Assembly (NCBI RefSeq): GCF_965208555.1
Contig: NZ_OZ242342.1
Coordinates: 186,001-250,000, forward strand
From: Poriferisodalis sp965208555
GTDB taxonomy: Bacteria > Actinomycetota > Acidimicrobiia > Acidimicrobiales > Poriferisodalaceae
DNA: 64,000 nt
Direction: 5' to 3'
Shown here: positions 16,152-24,049 of the stretch, one piece after another
How the letters are laid out: each line of letters begins with the position of its first letter
Position numbering within the stretch: the stretch's first letter is position 1
Notes under the pieces: model-generated
Told to the model about the DNA's origin: nothing
What the model saw: the letters and a program-made list of their open reading frames with translations, nothing else
Databases searched by the model: none
Position numbers and translations under genes: made by a program

Positions 16152-18416
16152 TCATCCTGATTGCAGGGCGCGCCAGACTCGCTCGGGAGTCAACGGCAGG
16201 TCCAGATGCTCGACCCCGAACGGGGCCAAGGCGTCGAGTACTGCACTGTGGATGGCAGGCGTCGCCACCACCGTCCCGGACTCGCCGAGCCCTTTGGCAC
16301 CCAGCGGATTGAGCGGTGACGGCGTCACGGTCTCGTGGCTCTCGAAGAACGGCAGCTCCGCTGCGGACGGCATGGCGTAGTCGGCGAGCCCGACCGTCAT
16401 CGGGATGCCGTCGTCGTCGTAGAACATCTCCTCGTACAGCGCAGCGCCCACTGCCAGCGCCAAGCCGCCGTGCACCTGCCCATGGGCCAGCACCGGCTGC
16501 AGGATCACGCCGGCGTCGTCGACGCTCAGCAAGCGCCGCACCTGCACCTCGCCAGTCGCGGCGTCGACCTCCACGGCGGCCACACATGCGCCGAACGAGA
16601 ACGACCCGGCCCCGCCTTCGGGCCGGAAGTGGTGGTCGACGCTGAGCTCGCCATGGCCGGCCAGGTCAACCCAGCCGAGCGAGCGGGCCGGGGTGCCCGC
16701 CACGTGGAACAGCCCGCGGTCGGTGTCGAGCACGACATCGTCAGGGTCGGCTTCGAGCAACTCGGCCGCGCGTTCGCGGGCCGCAGCCACCAGGTCGACA
16801 GCGGCTCCGTGGGCCGCCGAACCGCCGAGCTGCGCCGAGCGAGATCCGATGGTCCCCCCGCCGATGGGCGAACGATCGGAGTCGTCGTGGGAAATGATGA
16901 TCCGGTCGACATCGAGACCGAGTTGGGCGGCCACGACCGGTGCGAAGGTGGTTTCGTGCCCCTGACCGTGAGGTGAGGTGCCCACGACCACGTCGACGGT
17001 GCCGTCTTCGAGCAGCAGAGCGGTCGCCCGCTCCCCCTCGCCGCCGCCGGTGACCTCGGTGGTGCAGCTCACGCCGATGCCCAGCAGCGTTTCGCTGCCG
17101 CCGTCTGCCCGCCGTTCGGCCTGCTCGGCGCGCAGACCGGCGTAGTCGGCCAGCTCTGCAGCCAATCGCAGCGCTCTGGGGTAGTCGCCGCTGTCGTAGG
17201 TGGCGCCGACAGCGGTGCGGTACGGAAAGCGGTCGGGCGGCACGAGGTTGGCGAGGCGGACATCCAGTGGGTCACGGCCGATGGCCTGGGCGAATCGGTC
17301 GACTGCCCGTTCGATGGAACAGGCCGCCTCGGGTCGGCCTGCGCCCCGGAACGCCACCGTGGGTGTCGTGTTGGTGACCACCGACGTTCCTCGAAGCGAG
17401 GCGTGCGCGATGTCGTAGACGCCGGTGCCGCTGTTGCGCAGGTTGTTGGTGACGTTGGTGCCCATCGCCGGGTACGCGCCGCTGTCCTGCAGCGCGTCGA
17501 CGGCGTACGCCGCGATCGTGCCGTCGCGGTTGCCGCCGATGCGGACACGGTGACGTGACGCCCGCCCATGGCCCATGGCCAGGGATGCCTCGGAGCGGGT
17601 CTGCGCCCAGCGGATCGGCCGGCCGATCTCGCGGGCCGCCCATGCCACAGCGACATCTTCGGGGTAGCAGCCCCATCCCCCTTTGGCACCGAAGCCGCCG
17701 CCGACATCGGGCGAGATGGCTCGCACCGTTCCCGGTTCGAGGCCCAGCAGCGTCTCGATGACGTGCTTGGCGCCTGCGGGCCGTTGCGAGCACACCCACG
17801 CTGTGCAGCGCCCGTCGGCGCCCCAACTCGATGCACCGGCAAGCGGTTCGATCGGGTGGGGGCCGAGCCGTGGATGCGTCAGGTCGAACTCGAGGGTCAC
17901 ATCGCAGCCATCCCAGACCTCGTCGGGGATCGGATCGAGCTCCCAAGCCAGGGCGACGTTGGTGCCGGCGTGCTCATGCAGCAGGGTCCCGCCGCGGAGG
18001 CTGGCATCAAGGTTGACGACGGGCGGCAACGGCTCGTAGTCGACGATCACCAGCTCGGCGGCGTCCATCGCAGCAGCACGGGTCTCGGCGATCACCAGGG
18101 CGATGGGCTCGCCGACGAAGCGAACAGTGTCATAGGCCATGAGCGGCCGCCACAGGTCCCGGTTCATCGACGGCAGCCGGGGCGGGAACGGCCAGCCGTC
18201 CACCTCGGGCCCGAGGTACACGGCGATCACGCCGTCCGCCGTCCGGGCCTCTGTGACATCGACAGAGGCAAGACGTGCATGTGCCTCTGCTGACCGCACG
18301 AACACGGCCTGTGCTGCGCCCGCCAGCTCGGCAACGTCGAGCCCGTCGATGTAGGTGCTCTGGCCGCGCAGCAGCGGTTCGTCCTCGCGCCGGCCGCTGA
18401 ATGGAGTGTCTGCCAC
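16152..18416 (-). CDS. Xanthine dehydrogenase-family molybdenum hydroxylase, large (molybdopterin) subunit, orphan
   Basis: A 754-residue molybdopterin subunit of the CoxL/XdhB type. GTG 18416 (VADTPFSGR) is chosen because the family starts here and the extra upstream codons have no conservation. It has the N-terminal a/b hammerhead (RGQSTYIDGLD), the dioxo-molybdenum loop FRGAGRPEA near residue 355, GSRSAQLGG, and the catalytic glutamate in GAKGLGESG near residue 708. The AFRGAGR loop lacks the cysteine of true CO dehydrogenase, so CO oxidation is unlikely. Family enzymes hydroxylate aldehydes or N-heterocycles with water. Its usual FAD and 2x[2Fe-2S] partner subunits are not adjacent: the upstream gene is the divergent redoxin and downstream lies the convergent LLM gene. 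It must borrow partners from elsewhere or work alone. Confidence 0.92.
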   Translation of the reverse strand: MADTPFSGRREDEPLLRGQSTYIDGLDVAELAGAAQAVFVRSAEAHARLASVDVTEARTADGVIAVYLGPEVDGWPFPPRLPSMNRDLWRPLMAYDTVRFVGEPIALVIAETRAAAMDAAELVIVDYEPLPPVVNLDASLRGGTLLHEHAGTNVALAWELDPIPDEVWDGCDVTLEFDLTHPRLGPHPIEPLAGASSWGADGRCTAWVCSQRPAGAKHVIETLLGLEPGTVRAISPDVGGGFGAKGGWGCYPEDVAVAWAAREIGRPIRWAQTRSEASLAMGHGRASRHRVRIGGNRDGTIAAYAVDALQDSGAYPAMGTNVTNNLRNSGTGVYDIAHASLRGTSVVTNTTPTVAFRGAGRPEAACSIERAVDRFAQAIGRDPLDVRLANLVPPDRFPYRTAVGATYDSGDYPRALRLAAELADYAGLRAEQAERRADGGSETLLGIGVSCTTEVTGGGEGERATALLLEDGTVDVVVGTSPHGQGHETTFAPVVAAQLGLDVDRIIISHDDSDRSPIGGGTIGSRSAQLGGSAAHGAAVDLVAAARERAAELLEADPDDVVLDTDRGLFHVAGTPARSLGWVDLAGHGELSVDHHFRPEGGAGSFSFGACVAAVEVDAATGEVQVRRLLSVDDAGVILQPVLAHGQVHGGLALAVGAALYEEMFYDDDGIPMTVGLADYAMPSAAELPFFESHETVTPSPLNPLGAKGLGESGTVVATPAIHSAVLDALAPFGVEHLDLPLTPERVWRALQSG

Positions 18417-18478
18417 GGCCGCAACGTAGCCCCGGCGTGCAATGATCGGCACCGCACGTCGCACGATCGGAGCAGGCG

Positions 18479-19660
18479 ATGGACATCCAGGTGGACACCC
18501 GAGGCGGACCCTCGGACGGTCCCTACTTCGAGGACGCGGAGGGCTTCAACATGCCCGAGCCGCCCGGCAACGGGAGTCGCCGTATCCCGCTGGGCGAGTT
18601 CCCGACCGGCCCCGAGGTGGGATCGCGCTTGCCGGACATCGTTGCAACCGATCAGTCAGGGAGCCTGGTCGACGTGCATGCCGACCGGGCCGGCCAACCT
18701 GCCGTGGTGGTCTTCTACCGCTCGGCGGTGTGGTGACCGCCGTGCCGAACCCAGCTGGTCGAGCTGGAACGAGGCATGGATGCCTTCCGGGCAGCGGGCG
18801 TCCGGCTGTACGCACTGAGCTACGACGAGCCCGATGCGCTGGCCGACTACGCCAAGGCGCATCACACGACGTTCACGATGCTGTCGGATCCCGACAGCGA
18901 GGTGATCAGGTCGTTCGGGATCCTGAACACGCTGATCCCGCCCGATGATCACCCCTGGTACGGCCTTCCCTTTCCCGGTTCGTACGTCATCGATGCCGAC
19001 GGGGTCATCGTGGCCAAGTTCTTCGAGCACAACTTCGCCGTGCGTTCGGGCCCCGAACAGCTGCTGGCGGCGGCGCTCGGTCAGGAGTTCGAGGTTGCGG
19101 ACCCGTGCGGCGAAGCGTCTGCCGGCCGGGTCTCGGCGGACGTGCGGATCGATGGCGATCGGCTGCCGATGGGCGTCACCCGCCAGATCGTCGCCACGTT
19201 CCGGGTTCCCGAAGGGAAGCATCTGTACAGCGAGCCGGTGCCCGACGGGCTGGTGGCCGCAGCGATCGAGCTCGACGACAATGAGGGCATCCTGTCTTAC
19301 GAGCCGGTGACGCCGCCCACTGCTCCCTTGACCCTCAGCGGTTCCGGCGAGACGCTGCAGGTGTACGAGGGGGATGTGGTGCTGCGTCTGCCCGTGACGC
19401 AGAACGCACGGCACATGCAGAAGGACGACCAAGGCCGCTTCGTCACGATCAGCGGTCGGGTTCGCTGGCAGGCCTGCGACGACACCGAGTGTTTCCTTCC
19501 TGAATCCATGCCGTTCAGCTTCCGCGTGGAGGCCGGCTTCCCGGTGCTCGGCGACATGGGCCCCGGAGTGGGCCGAGTGCCGGCCATGAACGGCGCACAG
19601 CATTTCCAGCGACTGATTGACCGCCGCGCCGCGGACGACTCCGTCGTTGACGACCAATGA
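18479..19660 (+). CDS. Predicted selenoprotein: redoxin (AhpC/TSA-like) fused to DsbD-alpha-like domain, UGA read as Sec86
   Basis: Two adjacent open frames share one reading frame and are separated only by TGA 18734-18736. Read through, they give a 393-residue protein. Residues 50-240 form a thioredoxin-fold redoxin. The TGA falls in VVFYRSAVW-(TGA)-PPC, where this family normally has W-C-x-x-C, so the product would carry Sec86-Pro-Pro-Cys89. A hairpin with a GGTCG loop starts 20 nt after the TGA (separate entry). Residues about 245-360 resemble the DsbD N-terminal domain, including the pair C333/C338 in WQACDDTECF. No signal peptide is visible. It likely reduces peroxides or disulfides. It is divergent from the molybdenum hydroxylase and 12 bases ahead of an aminotransferase. 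A nonsense mutation is the alternative, but the position and hairpin argue against it. Confidence 0.85.
18743..18776 (+). promoter_or_regulatory. Predicted bacterial SECIS element for Sec86
   Basis: Immediately 3' of the in-frame TGA (18734-18736) there is a perfect 6-bp stem CCAGCT/AGCTGG (18751-18756 with 18762-18767) closed by the 5-nt loop GGTCG (18757-18761). A lower stem TGCC/GGCA (18743-18746 with 18773-18776) flanks a small internal loop. The loop begins 20 nt after the TGA, inside the 16-37 nt window known for bacterial SECIS elements, and GGUC is also the apical sequence of the SelB-binding hairpin in E. coli fdhF. Structure is predicted by eye. Confidence 0.8.
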
Positions 19661-19672
19661 CAGGAGAGTTCG

Positions 19673-20578
19673 ATGTCCGATGAGAATCCCTTCAGCCGGG
19701 GCTGCGCTTGGGTTGGCGGCGAGTACGTGCCCATCCGTGACGCCAAGATCTCGCTGCTCGACGTGGGCTTCAGCCGCTCGGATGTGACCTACGACGTCGT
19801 CGCCGTGTGGAACGGCAAGTTCTTCCGGCTCGACGCGCACCTGGACCGGTTCGAGCACAGCATGAAGAGCCTCCAGATGAGCTTGGAGCTCGACCGTGAG
19901 CAGATTGCTGAGATCCTCACCGAGTGCGTGCGCAAGTCGGGACTGCGCGAGTCCTACGTCGACATGATCACGACGCGCGGTCAACCGAGCCGCGACAGCC
20001 GCAGCCCGTGGTCGTTCCAGAACCGGTTCTACGCCTATGCCATCCCGTACATCTGGATCGTCGAGCCCGACAAGCAGGAGGCGGGCTCGCACCTGATCAT
20101 TGCCCAGGACACCGTGCGCATCCCGACGGCATCGGTGGACCCGACGGTCAAGAACTTCCACTGGGGCGACCTGACCCGCGGCGCTTTCGAGGCCCACGAA
20201 CGCGGCGGCAGCGTGGTCGTGCTGCCCGATCTCGACGGGAACCTCACCGAGGGTCCCGGCTTCAACCTCTTCCTCGTTGCCGATGGCCAGCTGTACACGC
20301 CCGACGCCGGGGTGCTGGAGGGCATCACTCGCCGGACGGTCCTCGACTTGGCCGCCGAACAGGGACTGACTGCCCATGTGGCCCCCGTCCCGGCCGCCGA
20401 CGCCAGCCGGGCCAACGAAGCGTTCATGACCAGCACGGCGGGCGGAGTCATGCCGGTCACGACGATCGACGGCCGGCCGCTCGGCGACGGCACGCCCGGA
20501 CCGATCACGATGCAGCTGCGGCAGGCCTACTGGGACGCCCACGACGACCCCCGCTGGACGACACCGATCGACTACTGA
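19673..20578 (+). CDS. Class IV aminotransferase, (R)-amine-transaminase-like
   Basis: A 301-residue fold-type IV PLP enzyme. The PLP lysine is K160 in VKNFHWGD, and the cofactor glutamate lies in GNLTEGPGFNLF. The N-terminal segment SLLDVGFSRSDVTYDVVAVW resembles (R)-selective amine transaminases and D-amino-acid aminotransferase relatives more than branched-chain aminotransferases. The reaction would transfer an amino group between a primary amine or D-amino acid and a keto acid. It starts 12 bases after the predicted redoxin selenoprotein with a CAGGAGAG ribosome site, so the two are probably co-transcribed; a functional link is not obvious. It is convergent with the LinD-like gene, 13 bases apart. 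Confidence 0.88.
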   Translation: MSDENPFSRGCAWVGGEYVPIRDAKISLLDVGFSRSDVTYDVVAVWNGKFFRLDAHLDRFEHSMKSLQMSLELDREQIAEILTECVRKSGLRESYVDMITTRGQPSRDSRSPWSFQNRFYAYAIPYIWIVEPDKQEAGSHLIIAQDTVRIPTASVDPTVKNFHWGDLTRGAFEAHERGGSVVVLPDLDGNLTEGPGFNLFLVADGQLYTPDAGVLEGITRRTVLDLAAEQGLTAHVAPVPAADASRANEAFMTSTAGGVMPVTTIDGRPLGDGTPGPITMQLRQAYWDAHDDPRWTTPIDY

Positions 20579-20591
20579 CCGGACCGCGCAG

Positions 20592-22049
20592 TCAGACCGA
20601 GGGCGAGACTTCGAGTTCGGCATCCACAAGCGGTGCCGCGACGATCAGTCCTTCGTCTGTGACTGAAACTGAGGCGCCCTCAGGCCCGGTGATCTGCCAT
20701 GACCCAGGCTCGGCACCCTTTACGCGGAATGTCGTGCGTTGCGTCGGGTCGGCATGAAGCGGCGCGAGGCTGAGCCGGAGCGTGTCGCCGATCCACTCGG
20801 CTTGCCGCATGCCGACGCGGGGAAAGTCGACACCCACCACTTGGGGACACCGCTCGGGGGGCGCCGCCGAGAGCGCCGTCCACCGTCCGGGCCCTGACGC
20901 CTCTGCGGCGGCCAGGAAGGCGTTGAACTGGCCGCGTGGGTGTTCCTCATCGAGTCCCATGCCCCAGGTGAACTCCCCCCGATTGTGGTCCCAGGTCGGC
21001 TCGTACGACACCTCGATGGCCGATGCCAGCCGTTCCTCCAGATCAGTCATCCCCCACTCGCGGGCCAGCACCAGTGACGACGGGAGCCCTCGACCGGCTA
21101 TCACCGGCAGCTCGATGTCCTGATCGAAGCGAGCAGACCGGCATGCCGCGTCAAACAGACGCCGGGCCTCCTCGGGCCGCTGGGGAGCCACGTAGAACGA
21201 TGTCGTCAAGGCAGCTCGCACCGGCAAGCGATGATCCGCGTCGACCAGAGGGTCGTAATAGAAGGTGGTGGTCGTGGGCTCGGCGTCGCCGACGAGATCC
21301 AGGTAGTGCTCGCGGGCGTACTCCCACCACGGGTCAAATGCCGCAGCGTGGTGGTCGGTGCCGTATCGGTTGTCGTGAAGCCTCAGACCGAGGCCAGCTC
21401 CGGACAGTCAGAATGGCCAGATCTTGGTGTTCTCTCAGTGGCAGCCGATCGGAGCGGCCAGCCACTGCTGTCGCAGGTGAGCAGCGATCTCCGAATGGGT
21501 CCACGTGAACGTGTGCTCGCCGTCGCGGATCATGTCGAACGGCTCGTTCCAGCGGCTTTCGGCGGCAATCATCTCGCGGATGCCCAGCAGCACCAGGAAG
21601 AAGCCCTTGTAGAAGAGCATCCCATCAGCGGCGACGGGATCCATCTGGACACCCCATGGCTCGATGCCGTTGGCAGTCCAGCCGGGCACGTCGTAGTCGC
21701 CCCACAGCTCTCGTGGGATGAAGGGCCGGTAGGCGTCGGGATACTTGGCCCGGTCAGGGTCTGGGCCGAATTGCGTCAGCCAGTCGGAGGCTGACCACCA
21801 GCCGGTGTGTCGTTCGATCAGCTGGTCCAGAATGGCCACGTAGCGCTCGGTCCATGCCGGGGTGCGGTGGGCCATCAGGCCGAGCGCGTACGACGAGTCG
21901 GTCAGGTCGAAGCGATGCCAACTGGCCATGGGCGGATCGGATCGGTCGTCCCAGTGCGGGTGCGGCTGGCCGCTGCGCGACCAGTCGTCAGGGGTGTGGG
22001 CCTTGCGGTCGAGGTAGCGAAGCCATCCCAGGCTTCGATCAGACAGCAT
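20592..22049 (-). CDS. Predicted double-selenocysteine linalool dehydratase/isomerase-like protein (Sec205, Sec214)
   Basis: The reading frame from ATG 22049 (GAAAGGGA ribosome site) continues in phase to 20592 if two TGA codons are decoded (21437-21435 and 21410-21408). The 485-residue product resembles the (alpha/alpha)6-barrel linalool dehydratase/isomerase family: FDLTDSSYALGLMAHRT, PVAADGMLFYKGFFLVL and LGLRLHDNRYGTD match conserved blocks. In LinD the active-site cysteines are C171 and C180, in a C-E-P-N-x4-x-C segment. Here the same segment is U205-ENTKIWPF-U214, with identical spacing and the following Glu kept. A hairpin with loop GGTCT lies 18 nt after the second TGA. It is downstream of an LLM oxidoreductase on the same strand. 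It would hydrate, dehydrate or isomerise an allylic alcohol or related substrate. Sequencing error or decay would not be expected to hit both catalytic cysteines. Confidence 0.82.
21380..21395 (-). promoter_or_regulatory. Predicted bacterial SECIS element serving Sec214 (and possibly Sec205)
   Basis: On the minus strand, stem GCCTC (21394-21390) pairs with GAGGC (21384-21380) around the loop GGTCT (21389-21385); 21395 can add a G-U pair with 21379. The loop begins 18 nt after the second TGA, and 45 nt after the first. The GGUCU loop is the one found in E. coli fdhF. A weaker hairpin, TCTGG (21421-21417) with CCGGA (21403-21399), starts its loop 18 nt after the first TGA but lacks the guanine usually found at the loop's start. 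Confidence 0.75.
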
Positions 22050-22118
22050 CGGATCCCTTTCGACGACCGGTCCCGACGCTAGCCCTGGCGCGAATCCAGT
22101 GGCTGCGCGGCAACGACC

Positions 22119-23144
22119 TCACGCTCCGGCGAGCGAGACCACCTCGAACAGTGAGTCGTAGCCGGCCAGTCCCGGCGGATCGGTGCGCTGCGGCACCCGG
22201 AACAGGATGATCTCCGCTGTCAGGCCGCTGTAGTCGGAAATGCGGTCGGCGCATTGGGCGGGCGTCCCGGTAATGGTCATGGCGTCGACGACCTCGTCGG
22301 GCACCAGGCCGATCGCCTCCCGAATCTGGCCTTGAGGCATCAGCCGGGTTGCGGCGTCCGCAAACTCGTCGAAGCCGAGTTGGCGCAGCTGCGAGTCGTA
22401 GTACGGGTGCGGCACGGGGTGGAACAGCCCGCAGATGGTCGCCTTGGCGGCGTTGCGAGCGAGTTCTTCATCGTCATTGACGCTCACGAACGACCCCATC
22501 AGAAAGCCAACGCTGTCGGGATCCCGACCTGCCTCGCCGGCGGCCTGCTGTACGGCAGGCCTGACGATGTCGCGCATGAACTCAACCGAAGACATCACGC
22601 CGACGCCGACGCCGTCGGCCACCTCGCCCGCGAGGCGGACCATCTTGGGTCCAGAGGCCGACAGGTAGACGGGGATCGACGGCCGCGTCGGCTCCCAGGA
22701 GGCCCGCCAGCGGATGCGGTGATGATCGCCCTCGTAGCGCACCGGCTCCCCCGCCCGGCCGGCCACAGCGCTGCGCACGATTTGGATGTAGTCGCGCAGC
22801 TTGCCGAGCGGCCGGAAATCGTCGACGCCCATGTACCAGTCGTTGAAGTGGCGGTTGCCAGTGCCGAGGCCGAGCGTGAACCGCCCGCCGCTCATCTCGT
22901 CGAGATCCCGGGCCGCGATCGCGGTCAGCCACGGCTCGCGGGCGTAGGCGTTGGCGATGTAGGTGCCCACGGTGACCCGCTCGGTGGCAGCGATCACGGC
23001 AGCCGCGGACACGAAAGCACTACGGCCGGCCTCCACGGTGTACATCGACTCCATCCCCGCTGCCTCGCCTTCGCTGGCAAGTTCGACGAAGTCGGCCATC
23101 GAGTCCTCGAATCCAAGCAGCAGTCCGAGCGCGGGGTTCGACAT
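22119..23144 (-). CDS. Luciferase-like (LLM) oxidoreductase, probably F420- or FMN-dependent
   Basis: A 341-residue protein of the luciferase superfamily. Diagnostic stretches are ERVTVGTYIANAYAREP, the cofactor-binding GRFTLGLGTGNRHFND, IPVYLSASGPKMVRLAGE with the adjacent ADGVGVGVMSS, and the C-terminal TGTPAQCADRI. The pattern of an N-terminal Glu-rich segment and SASGPKM-type motif is typical of F420-dependent members in actinobacteria such as methylene-H4MPT-reductase-like proteins. ATG 23144 follows the stop of the PhnD-like gene by 24 bases, and the LinD-like gene begins 69 bases downstream. It probably performs a hydride transfer or oxygenation on the same organic substrate as its neighbours. 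Cofactor choice is not proven. Confidence 0.9.
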   Translation of the reverse strand: MSNPALGLLLGFEDSMADFVELASEGEAAGMESMYTVEAGRSAFVSAAAVIAATERVTVGTYIANAYAREPWLTAIAARDLDEMSGGRFTLGLGTGNRHFNDWYMGVDDFRPLGKLRDYIQIVRSAVAGRAGEPVRYEGDHHRIRWRASWEPTRPSIPVYLSASGPKMVRLAGEVADGVGVGVMSSVEFMRDIVRPAVQQAAGEAGRDPDSVGFLMGSFVSVNDDEELARNAAKATICGLFHPVPHPYYDSQLRQLGFDEFADAATRLMPQGQIREAIGLVPDEVVDAMTITGTPAQCADRISDYSGLTAEIILFRVPQRTDPPGLAGYDSLFEVVSLAGA

Positions 23145-23168
23145 GACTGGTTCCCTCCTGGGTACGAC

Positions 23169-24002
23169 TTAGAAGATCTTGCCGACGAGGTCGGCTTTCT
23201 CGACGGCGTTCATGAGGTCGGCCCAGCCGTCATCGGCGGCTCGCACCCACTTGGTGAGATGCTCCATGCGCATCATCTCGGCGATGTCGGGATCTTCGGG
23301 ATCCATGGCCACCAGCAGCTCGACGAACCGTTGGCTGTCAGTGTCGCTCAGGCTCGGGCCGGAGGTGAAGGCGCAGTGGCAGTACGGGCGTGTGCGCCAC
23401 ACCTCGACGACGTCGTCGGGCGCCAGCTCGTGGCGCCGCAGCAGGTAGCCGAGCCACGGCTCGAAGATGACGCCCGCGTCAGCTCGGCCGTCCATGACGG
23501 CGCCGAAGATCGTCCGGTCGTCCACCCACATCTGCAGGTTGGAGTACTCGGTGGCCTCGAGCTCGACGAGCTCGCAGTCTGTCCTGATGTCGAAGCCGTC
23601 TTCGGCAAGCTGAGCTGCCGGCAGAAGGCAGAGCTCGCTGGAGATGTCCACACCCAGGGCGAGACGCCGCCCGCGCAGGTCGTCGAGATCGGCAATGGCA
23701 GCGTCGGCTCGGGCCACGATCAGCGAGTGGACGTCCTCATCTGTGTCCCGCATCGCCAGCGTCCGGCATGTGCCCGGCGACCGCAGCAGCAATTGCGCGT
23801 GAGCCATCGGGGCGTTCCACGCGATGTCCACATGGCCGTCCAGCACCGCCGCGCACAGCGCGTCATAGGTGGAGTACAGCGCGTACTCCGTCTCGAGTCC
23901 GGCCTCGTTGAAGTACTTGCGGATGGCGTTCCAGATGAAGACGGCCCGTTTCGGGTCGGCCGCTGTAGCGCCGATCATGAGCGGCCGCGGGCGTTCTGTC
24001 AT
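23169..24002 (-). CDS. PhnD-like phosphate/phosphonate-type binding protein without signal peptide
   Basis: A 277-residue periplasmic-binding-protein fold. The N-terminal IGATAADPKRAVFIWNAIRKYF, TYDALCAAVLDGHVDIAWNAP and LVEADAGVIF-like segments match PhnD/SsuA-type substrate-binding proteins of ABC importers. Two points are unusual. The protein begins directly at the domain (ATG 24002) and shows no signal peptide or lipobox. No ABC ATPase or permease is near. A longer open frame exists upstream to 24209, but it runs through the katG end and has no signal-like stretch. It may be a cytoplasmic ligand-binding or enzymatic derivative working with the LLM protein. It begins 47 bases after the katG stop, on the same strand. 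Confidence 0.85.
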   Translation of the reverse strand: MTERPRPLMIGATAADPKRAVFIWNAIRKYFNEAGLETEYALYSTYDALCAAVLDGHVDIAWNAPMAHAQLLLRSPGTCRTLAMRDTDEDVHSLIVARADAAIADLDDLRGRRLALGVDISSELCLLPAAQLAEDGFDIRTDCELVELEATEYSNLQMWVDDRTIFGAVMDGRADAGVIFEPWLGYLLRRHELAPDDVVEVWRTRPYCHCAFTSGPSLSDTDSQRFVELLVAMDPEDPDIAEMMRMEHLTKWVRAADDGWADLMNAVEKADLVGKIF

Positions 24003-24049
24003 GGACTCATCCCCCGCCGCCCAACGTAGTGCCGCCCGAGGCGGCGGAC

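Noticed and set aside
16152..18416. CO dehydrogenase large subunit
   Set aside because: The active-site loop is AFRGAGR without the cysteine of form I CoxL, and the small and medium subunits are missing.
18479..19660. Reading the redoxin as two separate genes or a pseudogene split by a stop
   Set aside because: The stop is a single in-frame TGA exactly at the expected catalytic cysteine, both halves keep normal coding character, and a SECIS-like hairpin follows at the right distance.
18656..20629. Minus-strand open frame of 657 codons covering the redoxin and aminotransferase genes
   Set aside because: It crosses two real genes and their boundary and has no recognised motifs, so it is a shadow of the high-GC plus-strand genes.
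20592..22049. Reading the LinD-like gene as two ORFs or a decayed gene
   Set aside because: Both TGA codons occupy the positions of the two catalytic cysteines with conserved spacing and no other damage is visible in 485 codons.
20592..22049. TGA decoded as tryptophan (alternative genetic code)
   Set aside because: TGA is used as a normal stop at many other genes in the window, and both positions align with cysteine, not tryptophan.
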